Assembly (NCBI RefSeq): GCF_000613905.1
Contig: NZ_BAJW01000032.1
Location: 1-42,086, forward strand
Length of the DNA: 42,086 nt
Source: Acetobacter persici JCM 25330
GTDB lineage: Bacteria; Pseudomonadota; Alphaproteobacteria; Acetobacterales; Acetobacteraceae
Reading direction: 5' to 3'
The notes under the pieces were generated by a model. The model saw only the letters and a program-made list of their open reading frames with translations, had not been told where the DNA came from and made no database searches. Shown here in pieces: positions 28,497 through 36,462 of the stretch (positions within the stretch are counted from its first letter, which is position 1; each line of letters begins with the position of its first letter). Made by a program: the position numbers and the translations under genes.

Positions 28497-29567
28497 TCAG
28501 GGCGTGGTGGCGATGCGCGCCCCCATGCCAAAAGCATCTCCCCGGATATGGATGGCGGAGGCCGGAACCTTCAGGTCAATGAGTTTTTTGGCGATATTCT
28601 GGGCACGCAACAGCCCGAGTTGCACCGCATCGGCCTGAGCCTGAGCATCAAGGGAGGCTGCCGAGCCAAATCCCCGGACATAAAATGGCCCGTGGGGTGT
28701 TTTAGTCACCAGTTTTGCAAACGTATCATCCTGTCCGGAGGAAATCTGGTCAGACTGCGGAACGCAGTGAATGGCCGTGCCTTTGGCGTCAGACAGATCA
28801 TAATTCGGGCGCACGGCATCCGGCAGATATGCGTCGGACGGGATATTGAAGCCGGGGAAGGAAGGCGGGGCCGGTGGCCCGGAGGGAATCTGCGGAATGG
28901 CGCTGGCCGGGGTCTGCGGGGTCTGCGCGGTGGTTTTTACGTCTGGCATCCCGATTTCTGGCATAGCGACTTCCGTCTCGCCCTTGCCTGCGTCTTTCTT
29001 TTTATCTGCGCCAAAAAGGCCACCGGTTGAGGGTGCGCTGGTGGACGGAAGTACGGGCTTGCTGAGTTTATCAGCCGCCGCTGTCGGGGTGGCCGGTTGT
29101 GGAGGCGGGGCGTCGGCCGCGTCCATAATGGCCCCTGCTGTTCCTTCCGGAAGGGTTGCGGGCTGTGAGGCTGTGGTTCCGCTCCCGTTTCCGGCCTGCG
29201 GGGTTGCCGCCGGTTTGGGGGCTGCTGCGGCACCGGGCGGCGGCGGGATTTCAGGCATCAGGGTGCCGTTGGCCGCAACGGTGCGGTACATCAGGTTCCG
29301 GTCACGGATCATCTGCTGCGTGATCAGCGCACGCGCCTGAGGGGAGGGCATGTCCGGCGTTGTGGTGGGTGTCAGGCCCACATGAGGGTACGGGTCATAA
29401 ATGCCGGGCGGCGGCGGGCGTTGTGAGGCAATTACGCCGCCGCGCATATGCTGCATCCATCCAAGCGTCGTATCGACGGGGTCTTTATGGCTGCATCCTG
29501 TCAGGCAGAGCACGCCTGCTGCAACCAGCACTCCGGAACGGAACGGACTGCCGGACTGAAAGGCCAT
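28497..29567 (-). CDS. Pro/Ala-rich lipoprotein with OmpA-like C-terminal region
   Basis: 356 residues from the ATG at 29567. A lipoprotein signal is clear: hydrophobic GVLVAAGVLCLTGC with the lipidated Cys at residue 25. Residues ~90-250 are low-complexity and rich in Pro, Ala and Thr (PEIPPPPGAAAAPKPAATPQ and similar), probably an extended spacer crossing the periplasm or peptidoglycan. The last ~100 residues look folded; the part with LGLLRAQNIAKKLIDLKVPASAIHIRGDAFGMGAR resembles the second half of an OmpA/peptidoglycan-binding domain, though the usual N-x-x-L-S-x-x-R-A motif is degenerate. An upstream in-frame ATG at 29618 would put 17 residues before the signal and is less likely. Function unknown; divergent from the ClpP-like gene. 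Confidence 0.75.
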   Translation of the reverse strand: MAFQSGSPFRSGVLVAAGVLCLTGCSHKDPVDTTLGWMQHMRGGVIASQRPPPPGIYDPYPHVGLTPTTTPDMPSPQARALITQQMIRDRNLMYRTVAANGTLMPEIPPPPGAAAAPKPAATPQAGNGSGTTASQPATLPEGTAGAIMDAADAPPPQPATPTAAADKLSKPVLPSTSAPSTGGLFGADKKKDAGKGETEVAMPEIGMPDVKTTAQTPQTPASAIPQIPSGPPAPPSFPGFNIPSDAYLPDAVRPNYDLSDAKGTAIHCVPQSDQISSGQDDTFAKLVTKTPHGPFYVRGFGSAASLDAQAQADAVQLGLLRAQNIAKKLIDLKVPASAIHIRGDAFGMGARIATTP

Positions 29568-29755
29568 GGAAACACGGTGCCTTAAAGGCCGGTCCTGTTC
29601 GGGGCACGCTTGTTGCATGACGTGAGGGTTGCTCCGCTGGCAGAGTGAAAAACAGGGGGCACTCTACCCTCTTCAGACCGTTGTGGCGAGATAGGGGATC
29701 ACCCTCGCATGATTGCCCCTTGGCAGGGGCGCGCAGGCAGAGCAGGATAAGAGAC

Positions 29756-30439
29756 ATGAACAGAGACACAGAACATGCGGAGACTGGCATGACGGGCATT
29801 TCCCCCTGCGATCCTATCCGGCTGGATGATGATACTCCGGACTCTCCGGACGCACCGGAAAAAGAAGACGCCAAAACCCCGGCCGCCCCGGAAGGGGAAC
29901 TGGAAAGCAAGCTGTTCAAACAGCGCAAAGTCCTGATTTTTGGCGGGATTAATGACAAGGTTGCGCGTGATGTCACGGCACGCCTGCTGGCGCTGGCCGG
30001 TGAATCGGACAAGCCGATTGATGTGTACGTCAACTCACCCGGCGGGCATGTGGAAAGTGGTGACACCATCCATGACATGATCCGGTTTGTCGATTCGGTG
30101 GCTCCGGTCAACCTGATCGGGACGGGTTGGGTGGCATCTGCCGGTGCGCTGATTTTTGCCGCAGGCCATAAAGACCGCCGCTTCTGCCTGCCGAACACGC
30201 GCTTCCTGCTGCATCAGCCGATGGGCGGTGTGCGTGGCCCGGCTACGGATATCGATATTGAAGCGCGTGAAATCATCAAGATGCGTGAGCGTCTGAACCG
30301 TCTTTTTGCCCGGGAGACAGGCCAGCCGTATGAAAAGATCGTCAAGGATACGGATCGCAACCACTGGATGGCTGCAAAAGAAGCAATTGAATATGGTCTC
30401 GTGACTAAGATCATTTCGAAGCTTTCCGACATCCACTAA
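29756..30439 (+). CDS. Divergent ClpP-type protease subunit
   Basis: 227 residues with a ClpP fold: LIFGGINDKVARDVTARLLAL, VYVNSPGGHVESGDTIHDMIRF, the serine in GWVASAGALIFAAG (Ser128), the histidine in RFLLHQPMGG (His153), and DTDRNHWMAAKEAIEYGLV. Ungapped alignment of that last motif with E. coli ClpP (DTERDRFLSAPEAVEYGLV) places Asn202 where the catalytic Asp171 should be. The first ~50 residues form an acidic, Pro-rich extension (DDDTPDSPDAPEKED) absent from standard ClpP. I chose ATG 29756, with AGGA eight to nine bases before it. No clpX, clpA or tig gene is nearby, so this is probably a second ClpP, not the main housekeeping copy. Whether it is an active protease is open. Confidence 0.87.
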   Translation: MNRDTEHAETGMTGISPCDPIRLDDDTPDSPDAPEKEDAKTPAAPEGELESKLFKQRKVLIFGGINDKVARDVTARLLALAGESDKPIDVYVNSPGGHVESGDTIHDMIRFVDSVAPVNLIGTGWVASAGALIFAAGHKDRRFCLPNTRFLLHQPMGGVRGPATDIDIEAREIIKMRERLNRLFARETGQPYEKIVKDTDRNHWMAAKEAIEYGLVTKIISKLSDIH

Positions 30440-30568
30440 ACGGAAGACCCGCGCTCCTCTTTCCCCGCGGGGGGAGGGGAGCCAGTTTGTTGTCCCGGGT
30501 CCTGCGTTATCCGCTTCTGCCAAGCAGGGGCGGGTGGCGCAGCACCCCCAGTAAACGGGTTCCTGCCA

Positions 30569-31573
30569 ATGGGTTCTCTAAGCGATATTTATTCCCGCCT
30601 GCCTGACAGTGTGGATGATCTGCCTCCGCCGCCCGATAACGCGGCTGTTGTTGAGGCTGATTACAAAGCCCGCCACTGGGTCAGCCCCCTCAAAGGCCCG
30701 CTGAAACCGGGGTCGGACGCGCATAAAAAGGTCATTGCGGCCATGTTCCGCGAGACCTTTAATCCGTATCGGCCCTCCGTGATTGACTGGCCGAAGCTGG
30801 ACCCGGAAACCCTGCACCGCATTACCTCCCTGCCAATCTGGGATATTGCCGTGCAGACCGAAGGCAAGGCCCGCCTGCGGATGGCGGCTTATGCCCGTCT
30901 GGTGACTGATCCGGATATCAAGGACGCCATTTCCCGCAATGCGTGGGAAGAAAACCGGCATAAGGAAGTTCTGTCCAAGCTGGTTGAGGCCTATGACATC
31001 AAGATGGCCCCGGAGCCGCCTTATGTTGAGCCAAAAGATGTGGAATGGGCCTACCTTGTCACCGGGTTCTCCGAATGTGTGGACAGCTTCTTCGCGTTTG
31101 GTCTGTTTGAGCTGGCCCAGCGGTCCGGTTTCTTCCCGCCGGAACTGATCGACACGTTTGAACCTGTTATGCAGGAAGAATGTCGTCACATCCTGCTGTT
31201 CGCCAACTGGCTGGCCTGGTACCGGGCCGTTATGCCCTGGTGGCGTCGCCCGTTCTTTGAAATGAAGGTCTGGGCTGTCTGGGCGTTCCTTGCCTATGAA
31301 CGCATGAGCCTTGCTTCCTCCGTGGATGATAAGGGTGAGGTCCATACGCAGGACAACAACTTTACCGTCACCGGCGCCAAAGACATTGCGGACATCCAGT
31401 TGAATCTGCCGGACTTTATGGATCTGTGTCTGGAAGAAGATGAGCGGCGCTTTGCGGGGTATGACGCCCGCCTGCTGCGCCCCACAACGGCCCCGGCCAT
31501 TGCACGGGTGATCCGTGACGTTGGCCGTGGCTGGCAGTTTGTCTCCGGTCTGGTTCGCGCCAACCGTCGCTGA
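30569..31573 (+). CDS. Ferritin-like diiron-carboxylate protein, function unknown
   Basis: 334 residues, mostly helical. Four metal-ligand helices of the ferritin-like superfamily can be traced: Glu98 (IAVQTEGKARLRMAAYARL), Glu128-x-x-His131 (AWEENRHKEVL), Glu169 (GFSECVDSFFAFGLFELA) and Glu204-x-x-His207 (VMQEECRHILLFANW). This E...ExxH...E...ExxH pattern binds two irons and occurs in oxygenases, desaturases and oxidoreductases. The segment after residue 205 is rich in Trp and aromatic residues, so membrane-surface contact is possible. It follows the ClpP-like gene by 129 bases on the same strand and is followed by a hairpin. I do not recognise a named family; the diiron reading is inference from motifs. 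Confidence 0.75.
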   Translation: MGSLSDIYSRLPDSVDDLPPPPDNAAVVEADYKARHWVSPLKGPLKPGSDAHKKVIAAMFRETFNPYRPSVIDWPKLDPETLHRITSLPIWDIAVQTEGKARLRMAAYARLVTDPDIKDAISRNAWEENRHKEVLSKLVEAYDIKMAPEPPYVEPKDVEWAYLVTGFSECVDSFFAFGLFELAQRSGFFPPELIDTFEPVMQEECRHILLFANWLAWYRAVMPWWRRPFFEMKVWAVWAFLAYERMSLASSVDDKGEVHTQDNNFTVTGAKDIADIQLNLPDFMDLCLEEDERRFAGYDARLLRPTTAPAIARVIRDVGRGWQFVSGLVRANRR

Positions 31574-31589
31574 TTACCGTTTTACCGTT

Positions 31590-31620
31590 CGCGGGCGGAA
31601 GAGGATCGCTTCTGCCCGCG
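31590..31620 (+). terminator. Hairpin downstream of the ferritin-like gene
   Basis: CGCGGGCGGAAG and CTTCTGCCCGCG form a 12-pair stem with one G-U pair and a 7-base loop, 17 bases after the stop. It is followed only by CACTCTTTG, so the T-run is short. Confidence 0.6.
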
Positions 31621-31780
31621 CACTCTTTGAGCGCGGTAAGAGAACATTTTGCATTTCAATTAAATTACTAGAGATACGCGGTTAATTTTTATTTTCTTTT
31701 CTTTATATCATTCCGTAGTCAATATGAATTAATATACTGAGCATTTTTGGGAGTCATATTTTGTAGCGCAGGAGAGAGAC

Positions 31781-32335
31781 GTGGCTCTGTTCAGAAATGG
31801 TGAGGCCTGCATTTTTTCTTTTTCTTCCAAGTTAAAGAGAAACCAGAAGCCATATAGTTTCTTACTGAGTAAAAATCAGGGAAAGATTTTTACGGTGAGT
31901 GTTCCTGCTTTTGCTCTGATTGCGCTCATAAATTTTTTGGGGCTGACGTTCTATTCCCTGTTTGAGATTTTAACTGAAAAAACGGCGAATGAGCTGGTCC
32001 TGGTTGTGTCAGTTTCTATCGCATCGTTCATATTTTTTTCTTATTATTTTCTATTTTTATGGATTAGGACGTCGGCATCAATCTGCCGTGCGTCACAGAC
32101 TCTGGAAAACTTTCGTGTCGATCGATGGATATCACTTTCTTTATATAGTGGATCTTTGTCAGCACTACTTACGCCACTCTTTGCTCTGGCCAGAATGAAT
32201 GAGCTCTCATTTTTCCATACGGACGAAGATATTCTAATGAAAGTCCTAAAGCTGGTAGCTATTCTAGTAGTATCTCTTATGGTCTATTATTGTTTGCATA
32301 TGATAAAAAGCATATGGTCAGAAGAGAAAGTATAG
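31781..32335 (+). CDS. AT-rich orphan membrane protein
   Basis: 184 residues starting at a GTG with AGGAGAGAG just before it. Four hydrophobic segments can be seen (about residues 40-62, 70-94, 115-135 and 152-172), with a basic N-terminal ~35 residues (KLKRNQKPYSFLLSKNQGK) on the cytoplasmic side. I do not recognise any family. Codon use is strikingly AT-rich (many TTT, ATT, TAT and AAA codons) compared with the GC-rich genes around it, and the 200 bases upstream are AT-rich too, which points to recent acquisition. It is convergent with the exported protein gene ending at 32391. Confidence 0.6.
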   Translation: MALFRNGEACIFSFSSKLKRNQKPYSFLLSKNQGKIFTVSVPAFALIALINFLGLTFYSLFEILTEKTANELVLVVSVSIASFIFFSYYFLFLWIRTSASICRASQTLENFRVDRWISLSLYSGSLSALLTPLFALARMNELSFFHTDEDILMKVLKLVAILVVSLMVYYCLHMIKSIWSEEKV

Positions 32336-32390
32336 TCTTTGAGTGTGAAAATGACGCAATCAGGATTTACGCTTCATCTTCGCATGTGGA

Positions 32391-33107
32391 TCAAGCGGGA
32401 TTTTTACAAGAATTTTGTTGAAAGCTCTGGTGCTCCGGAACAGCGTGCTGCGAGCGTAATCCTGTGGCCTGAAAACAATTTTGCGGCGCATCGCTCTGGT
32501 TATCCAGTAAAAGCTGTGTCTGGTCAGCATTAACAGCTTCCAGCCTGCTATGCGGTGCAACTGAGACAATCAGCCGATGTGCGTCTGGCAGCATGAACGC
32601 AACAATCACCCCGACAATATCTTCCATGCAGTTATTAAGCTGCCGGAGCCAGTGGCGCGCCTGTGCATCCGTAAACTGGTCCGGTTGCGGGGGGCTGACA
32701 GCAATCTGGAATGTGAACCCAATAAAGGACTCTGCGGGCAGATTGGCCATTAAGGGCGGATTTTCTGCCCAGAGAGCGTCTGTCAGAGGTACGGTCAGCT
32801 CATCATTCTCCGCGTTGAAGAGCGGGATAGCACCATTTTTTGTTTGCAGATGCAGGCCGGAGGCTTTCAGCGGGGCATCCTGCGGCTGAAGTCTGCCCAG
32901 AACATGCAGGGACAAATTGGCGCGGTCCTGCTCGGGCAGCGCATTAAAGCGCCGGAAGACCCGTGCGACAGCCTGATAGGTCTGCACAGTAACAGGCCGT
33001 GTGGCATGAACTTCAATGTCTTCAGACTGAGGCGTTTCCGCGTGTGCCTGCTGGAAAGCGGTCAGACAGCAGGTTGCCAGAAGCCAGAAAAAACCGTGTT
33101 TGCGCAT
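32391..33107 (-). CDS. Exported protein of unknown function
   Basis: 238 residues with a Sec signal peptide (MRKHGFFWLLATCCLTAFQQAHA, cleavage after AHA at residue 23). The mature part has no motif I recognise: VHATRPVTVQTYQAVARVFRRFNALPEQDRANLSLHVLGRLQP near its start, a Pro-rich middle, and a C-terminal tail rich in Gln, Ser and Asn. Two cysteines near residues 156 and 211 could pair in the periplasm. It lies 152 bases downstream of pqqE on the same strand, but the gap and lack of a pqqF-like protease motif argue against a role in PQQ synthesis. Confidence 0.6.
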   Translation of the reverse strand: MRKHGFFWLLATCCLTAFQQAHAETPQSEDIEVHATRPVTVQTYQAVARVFRRFNALPEQDRANLSLHVLGRLQPQDAPLKASGLHLQTKNGAIPLFNAENDELTVPLTDALWAENPPLMANLPAESFIGFTFQIAVSPPQPDQFTDAQARHWLRQLNNCMEDIVGVIVAFMLPDAHRLIVSVAPHSRLEAVNADQTQLLLDNQSDAPQNCFQATGLRSQHAVPEHQSFQQNSCKNPA

Positions 33108-33259
33108 AGAAATCCGCCTTGCGGTGTCAGAAAACTCCTTAACTCATACAGGCAGAGCTTGCGCAACGCATGGGAAATTCTTTTGCCTGTCTGGCTTAAG
33201 GCGTTCTGGATACACGGGTGCATGCAGGCGGCCTGTTGTTGCGGAAAGCAATATGCAGG

Positions 33260-34366
33260 TTAGGGGGCGTTGTTGTAACGCCGGTAGCGGAATTCTGGCG
33301 GGGTCGCTGGCCGTGCTGCAATGGCCTGTTCTATCCGTTGGTGGGCTGGCGCGCGATGGCAGACAGGGTCCGTAGCACTTGCCTGTCCGGCCAGTGCAAG
33401 GGCCTGACAGCGGCAGCCTCCCCAATCATCTTCCTTGAAGGCACAACTCTGGCATGGTTCCGGCATCCAGCCTGTGCCACGAAACAGATTGAACAAAGGT
33501 GAGTCCTGCCAGATTGCCTCCAGCGAGTCCTCCGTCACTGTGGGAAAGGTCAGGCCAGGAATAGTTTCTGCCGCATGGCAGGGCAGAACCTTGCCGGAGG
33601 GTGAGATATTCAGAAAACGCTGCCCCCAGCCGCCCATGCAGGGTTTGGGGCGCTCGGCGTAGTAATCAGGCGTTACAAAATCAATCGCAATCCGGTTGCC
33701 AAACCGTGTGCGGGCAGCGGCCACCGCCTGTTCCGTGGCGTCCAGTTGCGCACGGTCTGGCAGCAGGGCATCGCGGTTCAGCAGGCCCCAGCCGTAATAC
33801 TGCGTATGGGCAATTTCTACCCGGCGTGCGCCAAGCTGCTCAGCCAGCTCCAGCATGGCCGGAACGCGCTCTGCATTTTGCCGGTGAATAACAAAATTCA
33901 GGGTCAGGGGCAGGCCGTCTTCAACAATCAGACGTGCCGCTTCCAGCTTTTTGGCCTGAGCCCCGGCCATACCACCAATCCGCTCACCTTCCTGCGCGTC
34001 CGCATCCTGAAAAGAGAGCTGGATATGGTCCAGCCCGGACTCGGAAAGGTTTTTCAGGCTGTCACGGGTCAGCAGCACACCAGACGTAATCAGGTTGGTG
34101 TAAAGCCCCAGAGACACCGCATGGCGGACCAGATCAGCCAGATCTGGCCGGGCCATGGGTTCTCCGCCGGAAAAATGGACCTGCAAAATCCCCATAGCGG
34201 CAGCTTCATCCAGCACGCGCATCCATGTTGCCGTATCCAGTTCTCCCGCACGCGGGTCGAGCCGGAGCGGGTTGGAGCAGTAAGGGCATTGCAGCGGGCA
34301 GCGATGCGTCAGTTCCGCCAGCAGGCTCATGGGGGGCAAGGCTTTAGGTGCGCCGGGGACTGTCAT
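33260..34366 (-). CDS. pqqE: PQQ biosynthesis radical SAM enzyme PqqE
   Basis: 368 residues. PqqE uses S-adenosylmethionine and an iron-sulphur cluster to join the side chains of Glu and Tyr in the PqqA peptide, the first chemical step to PQQ. The SAM cluster motif CxxxCxxC is at Cys23, Cys27 and Cys30 (LTHRCPLQCPYCSNPL), followed by HFSGGEPMARPD. The C-terminal SPASM domain has its extra cysteines in CMGGWGQRFLNISPSGKVLPCHA and PCQSCAFKEDDWGGCRCQA...DPVC. Its start overlaps the pqqD stop by 4 bases. PqqD carries the peptide to this enzyme. Complete and in frame. Confidence 0.97.
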   Translation of the reverse strand: MTVPGAPKALPPMSLLAELTHRCPLQCPYCSNPLRLDPRAGELDTATWMRVLDEAAAMGILQVHFSGGEPMARPDLADLVRHAVSLGLYTNLITSGVLLTRDSLKNLSESGLDHIQLSFQDADAQEGERIGGMAGAQAKKLEAARLIVEDGLPLTLNFVIHRQNAERVPAMLELAEQLGARRVEIAHTQYYGWGLLNRDALLPDRAQLDATEQAVAAARTRFGNRIAIDFVTPDYYAERPKPCMGGWGQRFLNISPSGKVLPCHAAETIPGLTFPTVTEDSLEAIWQDSPLFNLFRGTGWMPEPCQSCAFKEDDWGGCRCQALALAGQASATDPVCHRAPAHQRIEQAIAARPATPPEFRYRRYNNAP

Positions 34367-34653
34367 GCCAGCAGCAGAACCTGTTTATCGGCCAGATCCT
34401 GCGTCATGCTCATGACGTCCTGTGTAATGACATCACGCGGTGCGGAAAATTTTTCCGTCAACTGGTCAATAATTTGGCCCAGAGAGCGCTTGCCATTCAC
34501 CAGTTGCAGAATTTCCGCGGCCACGGCATCCGCCAGAAAGGCGCGCTCGGGGGCCTGCACAAACCATTGTTCACGCACGCGGTCATACTGGAGGCGGGTG
34601 CCACGGGCAAAACGCGGCACGCAGGTTTCTTCTCTGATGGTCGCGATTGTCAT
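34363..34653 (-). CDS. pqqD: PQQ biosynthesis peptide chaperone PqqD
   Basis: 96 residues, the usual length. PqqD binds the PqqA precursor peptide and presents it to PqqE. The winged-helix-like RiPP recognition element is visible in PRFARGTRLQYDRVREQWFVQAPERAFLADAVAAEILQLVNGKRSLGQIIDQLTEKFSAPRDVITQDV. It overlaps both neighbours by 4 bases (pqqC upstream, pqqE downstream), so the three are translationally coupled. Confidence 0.96.
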   Translation of the reverse strand: MTIATIREETCVPRFARGTRLQYDRVREQWFVQAPERAFLADAVAAEILQLVNGKRSLGQIIDQLTEKFSAPRDVITQDVMSMTQDLADKQVLLLA

Positions 34654-35393
34654 GCAGCGCTCTCAGCCGGACGAAACGCCTCAGGCGGAATACGGGCCGG
34701 TGTGACATACGCATAATCCAGCGCATCCAGCATGGACCACAGAACACCACATTTAAACTTCAGGGCACCCAGCACAGCCTGCTGTTCGGCCACTGTGCGG
34801 GCATGCTCCTTCACATAAGCCAGAGCAAAGGCCGAATCCTGCGGGGCCTGCGTCAGGCGTGGCGCAAAATAAGCCAGCGTTTCTTCCGTAATAAACGGAT
34901 AGTTCCGTAACATGCCGGACACCCGCTCACTAATAATGGTGGGAGAGAACAGTTCTGTCAGAGAAGACGCAATGGCTTCCAGAATGGAGCGTTCACGCAC
35001 AAAATGCACATAGGCTTCCACCGCAAAGCGTGTGCCGGGCAGCAGCCCGTCCAGAGACTCGACATACGCCCGGTCCAGCCCCAGACCATCAGTCAGTTTG
35101 AGCCAGCGGGCCACGCCGCCCGTGCCGGGTTCCGTGCCATCATGGTCAATCAGCCGGCGGCGCCATTCCCGGCGGAGTTCCGCCGTTGGCAGGCGGGCCA
35201 GAAGGGTCGCGTCCTTGGCGGGGATGCTGGCCTGATAATAATACCGGTTGAGCGCCCAGGCCTGCACCTGCCCCTTTGTCAGTTTCCCGTCATGCAATGC
35301 ACGGTGGAAAGGGTGCAGGTTATGGTAGCGTTCAGCGCCAATGGCCCGTAGGGCGGCTTCCAGATCTTCGGGGGAAAGCAGCCGGTCTGTCAT
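34650..35393 (-). CDS. pqqC: Pyrroloquinoline-quinone synthase PqqC
   Basis: 247 residues. PqqC is a cofactor-free oxidase that closes the ring and carries out the final eight-electron oxidation to PQQ. Conserved stretches include RYHNLHPFHRALHDGKLTKGQVQAWALNRYYYQASIPAKDA, LIDHDGTEPGTGGVARWLKL, and ASSLTELFSPTIISERVSGMLRNYPFI. The His and Arg residues in these helices line the active site. It overlaps pqqB and pqqD by 4 bases each. Confidence 0.97.
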   Translation of the reverse strand: MTDRLLSPEDLEAALRAIGAERYHNLHPFHRALHDGKLTKGQVQAWALNRYYYQASIPAKDATLLARLPTAELRREWRRRLIDHDGTEPGTGGVARWLKLTDGLGLDRAYVESLDGLLPGTRFAVEAYVHFVRERSILEAIASSLTELFSPTIISERVSGMLRNYPFITEETLAYFAPRLTQAPQDSAFALAYVKEHARTVAEQQAVLGALKFKCGVLWSMLDALDYAYVTPARIPPEAFRPAESAA

Positions 35394-36301
35394 AGTGTCA
35401 TCCTCATGCCATCATAGGCGACATCCCATCCTGCCTCTTCGGCCTGCCTGCGTTCAGGCGTTTCGGCTAACAGGATGGGGTTGGAATTATTGATGTGGAT
35501 CAACACCTTGCGGCCCACATTCAGGGTACGGAACGCGGCGATTGTTCCGTCCGGTTCGTCCGCAATGGACATATGCCCCATGCGGCGGCCGGTTTTAGCC
35601 CCCAGACCGGCCCGGACCATTTCATCATCCGTCCAGAGGGTGCCGTCAAAAAACACGACGTCGGCCCCGTTCAGGCGCTCCCGCAGGGCGTCCGTCATCA
35701 TGGCGCAGCCGGGAATGAACAGGGCGCGATGCTGGCCATCCGTGATGTCCAGCCCGATGGTCTCGCCATTGTTCATAATTTTAGCCGGATTCTCCCCGCG
35801 TTCCGCATAAAGCGGCACCTTGCCGGGCACGGAAAACGGCGTGATGCGCAGATTGCCCGGCATGAGGGAAAGCGGCTGGTCCAGCACCATGGTCTTGCGC
35901 GGGACTAACGTGCGGTCCAGCGCATCAAAAATCGGGTTGGCATCCAGTTGCGCCAGAACCGATGCTGTTGCGTACAGCCCGTATGCCTGCCGTTCCCGCA
36001 TGGTCAGGAGGCCGGTAATGGCATCAATTTCGCCACTGGTCAGAACCACACCGGCAATAGGGGTGGAGCGCAGACCATCTTTGGGGTGCAGGGCCGGAGT
36101 CTGGTTGATCTGCGTCCGCAGATCAGGCGAGGCGTTGAGGATGAACCAGTGCTCACCATCTCCGCTGACGGCAAGAGACGCCTGTGTGCGGGCCGGGGCG
36201 TTCGGGTCTCCGGCGCGGGCGCGCTGGCAGCCGGGTGCGTTGGAGTTCCACTGAGGGAAGCCGCCGCCTGCGGCAGCGCCTAGAACAAGAAGATCAAGCA
36301 T
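35390..36301 (-). CDS. pqqB: PQQ biosynthesis protein PqqB
   Basis: 303 residues, metallo-beta-lactamase fold. PqqB hydroxylates the tyrosine part of the precursor during PQQ synthesis. Marks: LVLGAAAGGGFPQWNSNAPGCQRAR at the N-terminus, WFILNASPDLRTQI, GVVLTSGEIDAITGLLTMRE, and VLIHINNSNPILL near the end. It starts 80 bases after pqqA; the gap holds a hairpin (36326-36360) that may lower its transcription relative to pqqA. It overlaps pqqC by 4 bases. Confidence 0.97.
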   Translation of the reverse strand: MLDLLVLGAAAGGGFPQWNSNAPGCQRARAGDPNAPARTQASLAVSGDGEHWFILNASPDLRTQINQTPALHPKDGLRSTPIAGVVLTSGEIDAITGLLTMRERQAYGLYATASVLAQLDANPIFDALDRTLVPRKTMVLDQPLSLMPGNLRITPFSVPGKVPLYAERGENPAKIMNNGETIGLDITDGQHRALFIPGCAMMTDALRERLNGADVVFFDGTLWTDDEMVRAGLGAKTGRRMGHMSIADEPDGTIAAFRTLNVGRKVLIHINNSNPILLAETPERRQAEEAGWDVAYDGMRMTL

Positions 36302-36325
36302 ACGCGGCTTTTTAGAAAATAAATG

Positions 36326-36360
36326 CCGCCAGAGTAACCCCGTTCAGGTCACTCTGGCGG
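36326..36360 (-). terminator. Hairpin between pqqA and pqqB, likely attenuating terminator
   Basis: CCGCCAGAGT and ACTCTGGCGG form a perfect 10-base stem with a 15-base loop, followed on the minus strand by CATTTATTTTCT. A partial stop here would give much more pqqA message than pqqBCDE, as is known for pqq operons in other bacteria; that effect is inferred here. Confidence 0.75.
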
Positions 36361-36381
36361 AATAACAGCTTATTGTCCGGC

Positions 36382-36462
36382 TTATTTCTTCTGGCCGCAA
36401 ACGTAGCTGTTGATTTCAGCGCCGAGGGGGATTTCGGTGATTTTCGGTGTCGTCCAGGCCAT
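36382..36462 (-). CDS. pqqA: PQQ precursor peptide PqqA
   Basis: A 26-residue ribosomal peptide, the substrate from which PQQ is cut. It begins MAWTTPKITEIPLG and contains the conserved Glu16-x-x-x-Tyr20 pair (AEINSYVCGQ) that PqqE crosslinks; it ends in two lysines. GGAGAG lies six bases before the ATG. It is the first gene of the minus-strand pqqABCDE operon. No pqqF protease gene follows within the window, so release of the crosslinked product probably uses an unlinked peptidase. Confidence 0.97.
   Translation of the reverse strand: MAWTTPKITEIPLGAEINSYVCGQKK

Noticed and set aside
32391-33107. PqqF-like protease or other PQQ gene downstream of pqqE
   Set aside because: The protein has no HxxEH zinc motif and is far shorter than PqqF; the signal peptide and gap to pqqE suggest an unrelated exported protein.
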